DNA from: Candidatus Staskawiczbacteria bacterium RIFCSPHIGHO2_02_FULL_42_22
Lineage (GTDB): Bacteria > Patescibacteriota > Minisyncoccia > Minisyncoccales > Staskawiczbacteraceae
Direction: 5' to 3'
Assembly: GCA_001820175.1 (NCBI GenBank)
Contig: MHOT01000022.1
Coordinates: forward strand, 1 to 39,554
DNA length: 39,554 bases
The position numbers and the translations under genes are program-made. Below the pieces are notes generated by a model, which was not told the origin of the DNA, searched no databases, and saw only the letters and a list, made by a program, of their open reading frames with translations. Below, piece after piece: positions 15,409 through 23,488 of this stretch. Position 1 is the stretch's first letter. Each line of letters opens with the position of its first letter.

Positions 15409-18048
15409 CTATTCGGGCGTGACTGGTTGGTTTTTTACAATACTAAAATCATCCGGATGAATTTCGATCACATCGCCCTTGGTAATAGTGCCGGCTAAGA
15501 GCGCCTCGGCAATAACGCTTTCTAATTTATCCTGAATCACCCTTCGCATCTGGCGAGCTCCGAATTCCGGCCGGTACGACAACTCCACTAATTTTTCTTT
15601 CAATGTATCGGTGATGGTAAAATCGATTTCTTTTTCCTTAAGATTTTTTTGCAAGCCCAATAAATGCAACTTTGCAATATCTATTAAATTATCTTTGGTT
15701 AAGGGATGAAAAAACACAGTGGCATCAAAACGATTGACAAATTCCGGCTTAAAAACGCCCTGCGAAAATAAGGTATCTAAAATAACATCTTTTTCTATGG
15801 TTTTCCCCGCTTCTGTCTGGCTAAAAATCAGTTCCGCGCCAGCATTTGATGTGCAAATAATAATAGTATCGGTAAAAACCACTTTTCGGCCCTGCCCATC
15901 AGTGATGGACCCCTCATCAAACACCTGTAAAAACAAATTTAAAATATTGGGGTGGGCTTTTTCTATTTCGTCAAGCAATACCAAAGAAAAAGGATTCTCG
16001 CGCACCGGCGTCGTCAAAAGACCCTGTTCCTCCACGGGCACCACTCCGCCGATGAGCCGAACAATATCAGGTACCGACTGAAATTCCGACATGTCTAATC
16101 GAATCATCTTTTCGGCGCCTTGATCTTGGGGTTTTTGGTCAATATGTCCTGCCATTTGGCCGAAATAAATTTGGGCCAGGGCTTTGGCGGTCTCGGTTTT
16201 TCCCACGCCCGTAGGACCCAAAAATAAGAATACCCCCATGGGCCTCTTTTTTGAACCAAGACCCGAACGGGATCGGCGCAGAGCAATGGCAATTTCTTTT
16301 ACGGCCTCTTCTTGGTTGACAATTCTCTGGTGAATTAAGTTTTCTAAGTCCAAGAGCACTGATTTTTCTTTAAATTCCATCTTCCCTACCGGAATTTTGG
16401 TCTTTTCGGAAATTATCTTGGCCACATGAGTGGGTGCCAGCAGTTTAAGCTGCCGGTTGCCCAATGAAAAATCTTTTAGGTTGGCCAAGTGTACTGCCGA
16501 TTCTTCAAGCACATCAATGGCCTTTTTGGGAAACGGCGTACTGGGAAAATACCTTGCGGTCAAATTAATAATTTCCCTGATGGCCGGATAGGTAATTAAG
16601 ATATGGTGCTTTTTTTCCAGCGCCGGTACCAGGTTTTGCAAAATTATAATGGTTTCAAATTCAGAAACCTCCTCTACTTCAATTTTTTTAAACATTTCCA
16701 AAAACGAAGGGTTTTGTTCCAAGTGGCGATGCAAGTCCTCAAAAGAAGTAACACCAACAAAATGGAAGCCAGGCATGGCCAAATATTTGCCAAGCATCGC
16801 CGACACATTGGTTTGGGCGATGCCTGGGGCTTGTTGGCCGATAAACTGGTCTATTTGATCAACCACCAAAATAACGTTGCCCGCCGCCAAGACCTCTTTT
16901 AAAATTTGATCCAAGGTTTGCTCAAGCGCCTCTTGGCCTTGAATTTGGGAAACCAAGGCAACCATATTTAATTCCACTACCCGTTTTCCTTTTAATTCGG
17001 CAACCCCCGTGCCAAGCCAGCAGCGCCGCGCCAGCGCATGCACGATGCTCTTGCGACCCACCCCATGCTCTCCCACAATGAGGGCATTGCCATCATGCGA
17101 CTCGATTAATGCCATTTCCACCTCTTCAACTTCTTTTGTGTGCCCCACGATTTCTTGAAAGATATCACGGCTTACCACTTTTCTCCAATCAACCGAAAAT
17201 GCATCCAAGGTAACGGTAAAGCCCGATGCAAAATCCCTACCCAACGACCCCAAGGTAGCCAAATTTTCCCGCGACCACACTTCGTTATTTTTTGCTATTT
17301 TTTTCTCAAGCGCTCCCTGCCAGGCAGTCAGATTTTCCACATCCTGCAACTTTAAATCGTGATCCGAGAGCACCTTTTTAAAAAATTCGTCATGGGCGGC
17401 CAGGCCCAAAAAAAGCTCCCGCTCCCCGATGTGGTCGCCCTGCCACACTGCCGCCGCATTGGCGGCGGCCAGAACGGCTTTTTTAAAGTCGTCCGAAATA
17501 GAGATATTAAATTCCTCATCATACTGCTGTTTTTCCAGGTAATTTTTCAATTCTGCCTGAAGTTTTTTAACATCCAACCCCAGGCGAAATATCAACACCT
17601 GACATTCCTTGCTCTCTAAAAGCAGCGTGTAAAGCAATAACCCGGAACTAGGCCCAGGTGTTTTTTTCTTGTTGCTTTTTTTAATGGTCTTCTCAATAAT
17701 TCCTGCAACCGGCAATGTTAAAAATTCCGCCAGGTTATATTTTTTAGGATTAGCCAGGGCCCTGGCCAACGGAACTGGTGTCTCTGCCTTGGTAATTTTT
17801 AACCTAACAAATAAAAAAATTTCAAAAAATACCAAGCAACCAAGAAGTAAAAAAGCACAGACGCGCACGGCAGTGTCTTCCCGCACCAATCCAAAAATGG
17901 ACAAAATACCCAGTGCCAATGAAGCAGTAAATAAGTATAAAAATAATTGACTGATAAGGCCCGCGTATTTAAATAGCGGAAAAGACCATTGCTTGTGAAG
18001 CGCGAGCGGAAGAGTATTCTTAATATTAAAATTAAATGGGGTATCCAT
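15409..18048 (-). CDS. membrane-anchored ClpC/ClpA-like AAA+ ATPase
   Basis: The protein has 879 residues. Two N-terminal membrane helices (about 30-53 and 62-83) are unusual for Clp ATPases. A Clp-N-like helical domain (about 100-225) follows. NBD1 has Walker A GEHGVGRKS (326-334) but the Walker B reads VVDQID (395-400), with Gln where hydrolysis-competent Clp ATPases have Glu. NBD2 is canonical: Walker A GPTGVGKTE, Walker B LVLLDEIEKAH, sensor FVNRFDATV and a C-terminal D2-small domain (YRPEFGARQMRRVIQ). It probably unfolds membrane or envelope substrates; no clpP is in view. The start overlaps the upstream membrane gene by 17 nt, suggesting an operon. Confidence 0.88.
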   Translation of the reverse strand: MDTPFNFNIKNTLPLALHKQWSFPLFKYAGLISQLFLYLFTASLALGILSIFGLVREDTAVRVCAFLLLGCLVFFEIFLFVRLKITKAETPVPLARALANPKKYNLAEFLTLPVAGIIEKTIKKSNKKKTPGPSSGLLLYTLLLESKECQVLIFRLGLDVKKLQAELKNYLEKQQYDEEFNISISDDFKKAVLAAANAAAVWQGDHIGERELFLGLAAHDEFFKKVLSDHDLKLQDVENLTAWQGALEKKIAKNNEVWSRENLATLGSLGRDFASGFTVTLDAFSVDWRKVVSRDIFQEIVGHTKEVEEVEMALIESHDGNALIVGEHGVGRKSIVHALARRCWLGTGVAELKGKRVVELNMVALVSQIQGQEALEQTLDQILKEVLAAGNVILVVDQIDQFIGQQAPGIAQTNVSAMLGKYLAMPGFHFVGVTSFEDLHRHLEQNPSFLEMFKKIEVEEVSEFETIIILQNLVPALEKKHHILITYPAIREIINLTARYFPSTPFPKKAIDVLEESAVHLANLKDFSLGNRQLKLLAPTHVAKIISEKTKIPVGKMEFKEKSVLLDLENLIHQRIVNQEEAVKEIAIALRRSRSGLGSKKRPMGVFLFLGPTGVGKTETAKALAQIYFGQMAGHIDQKPQDQGAEKMIRLDMSEFQSVPDIVRLIGGVVPVEEQGLLTTPVRENPFSLVLLDEIEKAHPNILNLFLQVFDEGSITDGQGRKVVFTDTIIICTSNAGAELIFSQTEAGKTIEKDVILDTLFSQGVFKPEFVNRFDATVFFHPLTKDNLIDIAKLHLLGLQKNLKEKEIDFTITDTLKEKLVELSYRPEFGARQMRRVIQDKLESVIAEALLAGTITKGDVIEIHPDDFSIVKNQPVTPE

Positions 18049-18424
18049 AGATTAAAATAATTAATAATGCTATCCAAATAAGAGGCAGGGCAAACCAAAG
18101 CACCAGCGCCAAAGCGCCCAACATTAATACTAAGAATTGCCCGGCCAACCCCAATACCACCAACACCAGGCGGCACAGCGCGCCGATGAGACGGGAAAAC
18201 ACATTGGAAACAAAGGTATTAAAATACTCGCCAATGCTAAACCCCCTGGGATAGGTCCACCGGTATTTTCTCCAGGGGGAAAACAACGTAGCCAGCAGCA
18301 ATGGGGCTGAAAAAAAATCTAAAGAAAAATACAGGTAATTTTTCCAGATAGAAAACAAAAACTTTGGCATATAGTAAAAATGCCACACAAGCCACATGAC
18401 CAATAGATTTTCCTTACTATTCAT
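18032..18424 (-). CDS. membrane protein encoded upstream of the ClpC-like ATPase
   Basis: The protein has 130 residues. Two hydrophobic segments near the N-terminus surround a loop FSPWRKYRWTYPRGFSIGEY, and a strongly hydrophobic C-terminal half forms two helices (about 83-105 and 108-127). I recognise no characterised family. It overlaps the neighbours on both sides (8 nt upstream, 17 nt downstream), so translation is probably coupled, which suggests a joint membrane complex with the anchored ClpC-like ATPase (inference). Confidence 0.75.
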   Translation of the reverse strand: MNSKENLLVMWLVWHFYYMPKFLFSIWKNYLYFSLDFFSAPLLLATLFSPWRKYRWTYPRGFSIGEYFNTFVSNVFSRLIGALCRLVLVVLGLAGQFLVLMLGALALVLWFALPLIWIALLIILIYGYPI

Positions 18425-18758
18425 AATGCGGTAATTTTATTAATGAAATGCCGATACTGGCTATTTTCCCGCCGCCCAGCATCAATACCCAAGCCAGTAT
18501 CATCCACGCTCCCAAATTTAAGGTGTTATTAATTAAATCCAATGGCAGAATTTTCATAAACACATTCTCCATTTGTTTTTGAACGTCAAACGCGCCCACG
18601 TTTTTATTTTCTTGGATTTTTTGGGTTTCAAATATTTGAGGAGGCAACGACTTGCCGGTAAAAATGGCGTACGTTTGGTAAAACGGAACCACAATTAACA
18701 ATAGCCCCGCCAGTAATAATATGTAGCCGATGATAATATTTAATTTTTGCAAAGCCAT
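18417..18758 (-). CDS. small membrane protein, first gene of the clpC operon
   Basis: The protein has 113 residues with two membrane helices (about 8-30 and 80-103) separated by a polar external loop of about 48 residues. No recognised family. The ATG lies directly after a CTTTTACGAAGTAAAAG hairpin, and the stop overlaps the next start. It is probably a partner of the downstream membrane protein and the ClpC-like ATPase. Confidence 0.7.
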   Translation of the reverse strand: MALQKLNIIIGYILLLAGLLLIVVPFYQTYAIFTGKSLPPQIFETQKIQENKNVGAFDVQKQMENVFMKILPLDLINNTLNLGAWMILAWVLMLGGGKIASIGISLIKLPHYE

Positions 18759-18762
18759 AATG

Positions 18763-18779
18763 CTTTTACTTCGTAAAAG
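18763..18779 (-). promoter_or_regulatory. start-proximal leader hairpin
   Basis: CTTTTACGAAGTAAAAG ends 4 nt before the ATG at 18758, as at 3624 and 13292. It is joined to an AT-rich repeat. Confidence 0.5.
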
Positions 18780-18940
18780 AAATTCTAAATTCTAATCTCT
18801 AAATTCTAAATGTTCGTGAAACCCTAAATACTAAACTCTAAACTCTAAACGAACTTCGTTTTAGATTTTAGGATTTAGAATTTAGGATTTCGTAGGTATT
18901 TAGGATTTAGAGTTTAGGATTTAGTATTTAGGATTTCGTT
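18770..18940. repeat. degenerate CTAAATT fold-back repeat, long copy
   Basis: AATTCTAAATTCTAATCTC units, then CTAAACTCTAAACG, and the complement TTTAGAATTTAGGATTTCG in several phases. Its end provides the last codons (EILNTKS and stop) of the 18914-19258 gene. Confidence 0.75.
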
Positions 18941-19258
18941 CCTGATGTCTTCCGGAATGGGAATTGAATCTCCGGGTTTTGAAATGCCCGGATAACGCCA
19001 CGCGCTAATAATTCTCCGCTCACCCTTTACATCTTTATACATGAGCCAAATCTCTCCGGGAATTTTTATTTTCTTTTGAACGGCAAATACTTTCCGGGGC
19101 GTTGAATATATTTTCCTGGTTTGCATGACGGCCACGGTTTGAGGCGCAATCCCCTCTTCCATCCTTTCTGGTTTACGCAATAATTGCGTCAACCTGCTTT
19201 TTGAAAGACCATACTGGCGCATTTTTATTTTAGCATGTCCGGTCCAATGAATATTCAT
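18914..19258 (-). CDS. conserved small basic protein (possibly DUF4258-like)
   Basis: The protein has 114 residues and is basic. The N-terminus MNIHWTGHAKIKMRQYGLSK, followed by LLRKPERMEEG, has the HAxxRMxxRGIS-like layout of DUF4258/BrnT-like toxins. The centre, GEIWLMYKD then RRIISAWRYPG, looks like a small alpha/beta fold. It could be an RNase-like or orphan CPR protein; no antitoxin gene is adjacent. The C-terminal residues NEILNTKS are encoded by the neighbouring CTAAATT repeat, so the native stop may have been replaced by repeat sequence. No SD. Confidence 0.65.
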   Translation of the reverse strand: MNIHWTGHAKIKMRQYGLSKSRLTQLLRKPERMEEGIAPQTVAVMQTRKIYSTPRKVFAVQKKIKIPGEIWLMYKDVKGERRIISAWRYPGISKPGDSIPIPEDIRNEILNTKS

Positions 19259-19314
19259 AACATTACTAATATTTTACCATTTCCTAAAGTAAATTTACAA
19301 TCAGCTTAAACTAT

Positions 19315-19475
19315 TAGACCTGTTGCGTATTAAGGATTGTCGCGAAAATTGAAGATTTTGAACCAGAAATTTGATAGAATTTTTCGGCTTGCCTAGAGGG
19401 CCCGCCGAAAAATTATAGCAAATTTGTGGCCAAAATATGCAATTTGCAGTAAATCCTTAATACGCAACAGGTCTA
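19315..19475. repeat. family A fold-back element, copy 2 (TTGCGTATTAAGG arms)
   Basis: Arms TAGACCTGTTGCGTATTAAG / CTTAATACGCAACAGGTCTA. The core is GATAGAATTTTTCGGC...GCCGAAAAATTATAGC. Almost the whole element can fold into one hairpin. Confidence 0.85.
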
Positions 19476-19484
19476 TTATGCAAA

Positions 19485-19518
19485 AAAACGCCCCGATGGA
19501 TGTTATCCATCGGGGCCT
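19485..19518 (-). terminator. rho-independent terminator
   Basis: Minus-strand GCCCCGATGGAT / ATCCATCGGGGC followed by GTTTTTTTGC, after the 19531-19773 gene. Confidence 0.85.
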
Positions 19519-19530
19519 GATCATGATTTT

Positions 19531-19773
19531 TCACCCACCCATGAAGCCGGGCTTCTTGAAGATTCGCCGGCCGCCGGCCGTACCACATTCGCCCTCGGTG
19601 CGAGGTTCACGGCGATCAAAACAAGGCGAACAGTTGGGGTGGTGATATCTCATGTTCTCCGGGAGGAGCTCATTCAGATACACTTTTTCACCAACGTTGA
19701 TTTTCTCTTCGCACCCCGGGCAGATTTGCCCGCAGGCCGGATGTGTCGCGTCGACGGTGGCCTGATGGATCAT
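19531..19773 (-). CDS. small zinc-finger-like protein
   Basis: The protein has 80 residues. CxxC at 18-21 (ICPGCEEKI) and HHPNCSPC (44-51) could bind one zinc in a treble-clef or ribbon-like fold. The tail [20 protein letters not shown] is flexible. No family recognised; it may be a nucleic-acid-binding or regulatory protein. An AAAGGAG SD lies 5 nt before the ATG, and it has its own terminator. It is GC-richer than core genes. Confidence 0.7.
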
Positions 19774-19868
19774 GAAACGTCTCCTTTCGTTCGGATTTTC
19801 GGAATTACGGCTTCCGAAGTTGCCGCCACAACATGCGCTAATCGTGGTTTTTTGACTGGTTACTCTTA

Positions 19869-20042
19869 ATGCGAATCTCGTTTGGCAAAAATATAAAAGA
19901 GTTTCGGGTTATTTGTGGATAATTTTCCCGCCAGATTTGTAAAAATGTGCTCGGCGTAGGCAAGCTACGCCTAAACATTTTTCCAAACCTGGCGATAAAA
20001 TTCTCTCACAACTAACTCCGATTGCCAAACGAGATTCGCATT
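19869..20042. repeat. family B fold-back element, copy 2
   Basis: Arms AATGCGAATCTCGTTTGGCA / TGCCAAACGAGATTCGCATT. Core TCGGCGTAGGCAAGCTACGCC with flanking AAAAATGT / ACATTTTT. It touches the stop of the next gene. Confidence 0.85.
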
Positions 20043-20043
20043 C

Positions 20044-20355
20044 TTAGAGTTTTTTAAGTAACCCCAAGAATTTGGCTGGCGGGCTGGCCGCCCATTGAAA
20101 TACGCGTGCGGGAATCAGTTCGCCCTCGTCATTAACCTCGAACGCGTTCTCATCGGGCTTGTTAATGGGCAACGTGTCGTGGAAAATGAACTCGATCTGG
20201 TAAGGATTTTTCTTTCCTCTTGAGACGAGCTCGTGGCATTTTTCCAAAAATGCCTGTCGTTCCGACTCGAAAGGAAAAGGCCCAACCATCATGGTCATGC
20301 TTATATTAATGACACTTTCCATGGCATTGGCGATCCCCAGATATTCAAAATACAT
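20044..20355 (-). CDS. hypothetical small acidic protein
   Basis: The protein has 103 residues from the ATG at 20355, chosen because GAAAGGAAA lies 5 nt upstream; an in-frame codon at 20436 has no SD. The sequence begins MYFEYLGIANAMESVINISM, with a mid-region DTLPINKPDENAFEVNDEG and a C-terminus PPAKFLGLLKKL. No recognised domain. It lies in a run of SD-bearing orphan genes. Confidence 0.6.
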   Translation of the reverse strand: MYFEYLGIANAMESVINISMTMMVGPFPFESERQAFLEKCHELVSRGKKNPYQIEFIFHDTLPINKPDENAFEVNDEGELIPARVFQWAASPPAKFLGLLKKL

Positions 20356-20518
20356 GGCAATTTCCTTTCTGTAAAAAGGTTGTTCGGCTGCCACAGCCGT
20401 TTCCCACGTTCGCGGGAAAAGATTGTCAAAGTCCACTTCTTAATTTTGAACCTTGAAACATTTTCAAAACTAAGAAGTGAACCCCAGTGAAATCCGTTTC
20501 ACTGGGGCTTGTTGATTG

Positions 20519-21334
20519 TTACATCTCCGGGTCACCGGACTCGGGATCATCCTCATCGGGTGAAGGAAAATCCCCCAGCATATCCAGGCCCGTAAAATCC
20601 TTTGGCTCCAAAGGCCTCATCCATTCCGGAATGGCGTTGCAGAGCGCGATTTCAAACATCCACGCCTCTCCTGCCACTCCCGAATAAAATGTGTTGCCGT
20701 CTTGGCCCTGGGAGTCAAACCCCACATCTCTTATCTTGCCCATAAGATCCTGAAGGAAGGTCTTGCGTCCTTCGGATTCCTCAAAAGACCCGATGCAGAA
20801 CTGCCATCCGCCGAAATTGGTGATTACCAGGAAAAATCCTTCCCGCATCCGCTCGTCCGCCGGCAAGTACGAAGGACCTGCCATATCCGCAGAACCGAAT
20901 CGGATGGTACCGGTCCGGCTTTGGGTACTGTAGTTGAGCAGACAAATCCGATCCGGGGCCTCCATTTCAGAATCCAGATCAAAGGCCTTCACCAGCCACA
21001 TTTGCCCGCCACCTGGCGCATTGTAGTCGCCGATGGCTTCGATTGCCAGGATTTTTAGTCCGATCTCTCGACGAACATCGTCGGGAAGAACGTACTCGAA
21101 CTTGAGCATCCGTTCCTCTTGTACGAGTCGCAGAGCATCAAACAACATTTCTCGGGAAGGACCGTTCACGAGAAGCCAGCCGTCGAACGCAGGGGTCATA
21201 CGACCCTCCTTTTGTGGAGAGAACCCATTCTCTTTTAAGAAGGCAGAGAACCGGCCTTGTTCCCCTTGACTAAACTCGGGGCACCCACTCATACGAGCAG
21301 GAATTATGTGGTCTATCCGCTTGGATTTTCCCAC
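20519..21334 (-). CDS. hypothetical protein
   Basis: The protein has 271 residues from a GTG at 21334; an ATG at 21292 is an alternative start. It is acidic and soluble, with no signal peptide. Segments include FDGWLLVNGPSREMLFDALR, a Gly/Pro loop NAPGGGQMWLVKAFD, and EAWMFEIALCNAIPEWMRPL near the end. I do not recognise a domain. GC content is above that of the core genes, like the adjacent SD-bearing genes. A GC-rich hairpin (CCCCAGTGAAAC / TTTCACTGGGG) follows at 20484-20511. Confidence 0.6.
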   Translation of the reverse strand: MGKSKRIDHIIPARMSGCPEFSQGEQGRFSAFLKENGFSPQKEGRMTPAFDGWLLVNGPSREMLFDALRLVQEERMLKFEYVLPDDVRREIGLKILAIEAIGDYNAPGGGQMWLVKAFDLDSEMEAPDRICLLNYSTQSRTGTIRFGSADMAGPSYLPADERMREGFFLVITNFGGWQFCIGSFEESEGRKTFLQDLMGKIRDVGFDSQGQDGNTFYSGVAGEAWMFEIALCNAIPEWMRPLEPKDFTGLDMLGDFPSPDEDDPESGDPEM

Positions 21335-21408
21335 TTCGGAAAAATCTTCCTAAAAATTCCTCTGAAGTGAGGCAAACTAGAGTTTGCCATGGCGGGAGAA
21401 ATTTTCAT
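21313..21408 (-). CDS. possible 31-residue peptide preceding the 20519-21334 gene
   Basis: ATG at 21408 with GGGAG about 12 nt upstream. It encodes MKISPAMANSSLPHFRGIFR and a short basic tail, ending inside the start region of the next gene. It could be a leader peptide or chance. Confidence 0.22.
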   Translation of the reverse strand: MKISPAMANSSLPHFRGIFRKIFPKWENPSG

Positions 21409-21461
21409 GTAGGTACTCTCCCAAAACCTTTTGTGCGGCCAGTTCCCCTGGCCGCTCACCG

Positions 21462-21554
21462 TCACCTCAACAAGAGGCCGGTGACGACCGGTATGGCCGC
21501 GAGGGTACACACCAGAAAAAACAAAACCCATACCCTCGGACTAATCTGGCGCAT
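21462..21554 (-). CDS. possible 30-residue single-helix membrane peptide
   Basis: An ATG follows GAAAGGGGGCGCT, an SD-like run. The product begins MRQISPRVWVLFFLVCTLAA and continues with a short hydrophobic stretch ending in LLLR: one membrane helix with a basic N-terminus. No homologue known to me. It is supported by the SD and composition only. Confidence 0.3.
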   Translation of the reverse strand: MRQISPRVWVLFFLVCTLAAIPVVTGLLLR

Positions 21555-21651
21555 AGCGCCCCCTTTCTTTTGGGTTTAATTTCCTCTACGAGGTTGTAGA
21601 GTTAAAATTTCACCCACTTTTTAATTATACCATTTATAATAATACGAGTCA

Positions 21652-21763
21652 ATAGCCCACCAAAAAAGCCCCGAAAGGATGTGAATTACGAAACCCCTCG
21701 GAGCTCTTTTAAATATGGGGTTTCGTAATCCACAGCCGAAAGGGGCTTTTTTGGTGGCTATAA
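21652..21763. repeat. large hairpin downstream of rplL
   Basis: TAGCCCACCAAAAAAGCCCC and its near complement flank an inner arm GAATTACGAAACCCC / GGGGTTTCGTAATCC. The minus strand ends with GGGGCTTTTTTGG, so it probably also terminates rplJL transcription. The GAATTACGAAA arm is shared with 201-292 and 26017-26193. Confidence 0.75.
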
Positions 21764-21767
21764 ATTT

Positions 21768-22169
21768 CTATTTAATTTCAACCTTCGCGCCAGCGGCTTC
21801 GAATTTCTTTTTCATCTCATCTGCCTCCTCTTTCTTTACTCCCTCTTTTACCATTTGAGGAGCGGCTGCGGCGGCATCAACTAAATCCTTGGACTCTTTC
21901 AGTCCCTTTTGGGTAATATCTCTTACCACTTTAATGACTTCAATTTTTTGGGCTCCTACTTCTTTTAATTCAACATTAAATGAAGTTTTTGCTTCTTCAG
22001 CTGGTCCGGCAGCAGCTGCTACTGCAACTGGAGCGGCGGCCGATACACCGAATTTACCTTCCAGCACTTTCACTAATTCTGCCAATTCCACAATTGACAT
22101 TTCTTCTACTTTTTTTACCAGATCCTTAAACTTTTCTGGTACTTCTATGTTTTGTTTTTCTTCTGCCAT
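21768..22169 (-). CDS. rplL: 50S ribosomal protein L7/L12
   Basis: The protein has 133 residues. The N-terminal dimerisation helix ([20 protein letters not shown]), the Ala-rich hinge ([16 protein letters not shown]) and the C-terminal domain ([20 protein letters not shown], with IKVVRD) are all typical. It forms the ribosomal stalk with L10 and recruits translation GTPases. Follows rplJ; no SD. Confidence 0.97.
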   Translation of the reverse strand: MAEEKQNIEVPEKFKDLVKKVEEMSIVELAELVKVLEGKFGVSAAAPVAVAAAAGPAEEAKTSFNVELKEVGAQKIEVIKVVRDITQKGLKESKDLVDAAAAAPQMVKEGVKKEEADEMKKKFEAAGAKVEIK

Positions 22170-22189
22170 GATATAAAATTTTCAATTTT

Positions 22190-22304
22190 CAATGATCAAT
22201 TTTCAATAAATTATCAATAGAGTGAATTTTCAATGACGACGTATCGTAATTGATAATTCGATAATTTAAAGATTGATTGATAATTGATACTTGATAATTG
22301 ATAA
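22190..22304. repeat. degenerate CAATTTTCAA / TTGATAATT fold-back repeat
   Basis: TTTTCAATTTTCAATGATCA units, a GACGACGTATCG centre, then GATAATTGATACTTGATAATT units, between rplJ and rplL. A near-sibling lies upstream of rplJ at 22800-22912. Confidence 0.75.
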
Positions 22305-22799
22305 TTATTTTGTTTCCCTTATTTTATCCAACACCCTTACAAAGCTCGTGGTTGGACTAGCAAGGGAACCAACCAATTTGCTAAGCAACTCATTTCTTGA
22401 CGGAATATTGGCTAATACCAATACCCTTTCTCTATCAATAAACCGTTTTTCGAAGATTCCTCCAAGAATCTTGAAATTTTCATTGGTTTTAACGAACTGA
22501 TTGGAAATTCTGGCTGGGGCGATTTCGTCTTCCATGCCAAATACCAACGCCAATTGACCGGGGACACTTTTTTTAATATGGTTCCAAAAAGAAATATTTG
22601 ATTGGCCAAAAGCAATTCTCATTAAGGTTTTTTTACCTACTTTTAGCACACAGCCCGCTTCTTTTAGCTTTTTACGCAGATCAAATAAGTCCTTGGAATT
22701 TACCTTTGAAAAGTCCGCAAATACCACCGATTTTTGCTTGGCAATATTGGCTTTTAGGCCATCCAGTGATTGTTTCTTTTTTTCTTTTGTTAATGCCAT
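22305..22799 (-). CDS. rplJ: 50S ribosomal protein L10
   Basis: The protein has 164 residues from the ATG at 22799 (MALTKEKKKQ), the usual L10 start; five upstream in-frame codons lie in repeat sequence. Typical features are KSVVFADFSKVNSKDLFDLR, the GCVLKVGKKTLMRIAF strand and the C-terminal helix that binds L7/L12 dimers (LLSKLVGSLASPTTSFVRVL). A candidate L10 leader lies at 22924-23010. No SD. Confidence 0.95.
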   Translation of the reverse strand: MALTKEKKKQSLDGLKANIAKQKSVVFADFSKVNSKDLFDLRKKLKEAGCVLKVGKKTLMRIAFGQSNISFWNHIKKSVPGQLALVFGMEDEIAPARISNQFVKTNENFKILGGIFEKRFIDRERVLVLANIPSRNELLSKLVGSLASPTTSFVRVLDKIRETK

Positions 22800-22912
22800 A
22801 AATCGAATTTTCAATTTTCAATTATCAATTTTCAATGACGACGATTCGTACATTGATAATTTAGTAATTTAATACTTAATTGATAATTGATACTTGATAA
22901 TTGATAATTTTA
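22800..22912. repeat. degenerate CAATTTTCAA / TTGATAATT fold-back repeat
   Basis: Same build as 22190-22304 with a GACGACGATTCGTAC centre. It separates the rplJ leader from its start codon. Confidence 0.75.
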
Positions 22913-22923
22913 CGCAAAATAAA

Positions 22924-23010
22924 AGTCTGCTTTCCACAGACAATAATGCACTCCATACTTGATACAAAATACCAAATACTAGAGCGGTCGCCTCGATAGG
23001 TCTTATTGTC
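22924..23010 (-). promoter_or_regulatory. candidate ribosomal protein L10 leader
   Basis: On the minus strand GACAATA (23004-23010) can pair with TATTGTC (22939-22945). They enclose CCTATCGAGGCGACC, and a second hairpin GTCTGTGGAAAGCAGAC follows. Position before rplJ and the closed internal loop fit an L10 autoregulatory leader; the consensus match is only partial. Confidence 0.4.
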
Positions 23011-23085
23011 ATAGAACATACAACATGGAACACGAAACAAACTACGACGCCGCTTTTTGTTATGTGTTTTATGTTATGTATTATA
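23008..23085. repeat. degenerate AACATGGAAC fold-back repeat
   Basis: CATAGAACATACAACATGGA units, an AACTACGACGCCGC centre, then TTATGTGTTTTATGTTATG units. It shares vocabulary and centre with 37389-37470. Confidence 0.7.
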
Positions 23086-23187
23086 CGACGCTGCCTATTG
23101 TCTGTGGCTTATTTAATTATGGCTTTATACTAGTTTATATATCGGTCATTGTCAAGGAGATTGTAGCGAGCTTGGTGAATAACGTCC

Positions 23188-23264
23188 ATCATTGCGAGGA
23201 GCCCCGACCGCGGGCGAGACCGACGAAGTAATCTAGATTGCTTCGCTGCGGCTAGCAATGACGA
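23188..23264. repeat. CATTGCGAGG palindromic repeat, copy 3
   Basis: CATCATTGCGAGGAGCCCCG...GAAGTAATCT is followed by AGATTGCTTCG...GCAATGACG. Confidence 0.8.
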
Positions 23265-23429
23265 GAAAAAATATTACACACCAAACTATAGCTTTTTGGA
23301 ATAAAATAAAGGATATTAAACCCCAGGGCAGAGCCCTGGAAGCGCGCCTTATGGGGTATTGACCCTGTATTACCTGCGTCGTTTGTGCATGAACACATTG
23401 CGATGCGTTCATGCACTGCACTAATCCTG

Positions 23430-23475
23430 GGCAATAAAAAACCCCGCCACACCATTGCTGATGTGTGGGGCTATG
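23430..23475 (-). terminator. terminator of the helicase gene
   Basis: Minus-strand hairpin CCCCACAC...GTGTGGCGGGG followed by TTTTTTATT, just after the helicase stop. Confidence 0.8.
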
Positions 23476-23488
23476 AGGAAAGTAGTTT

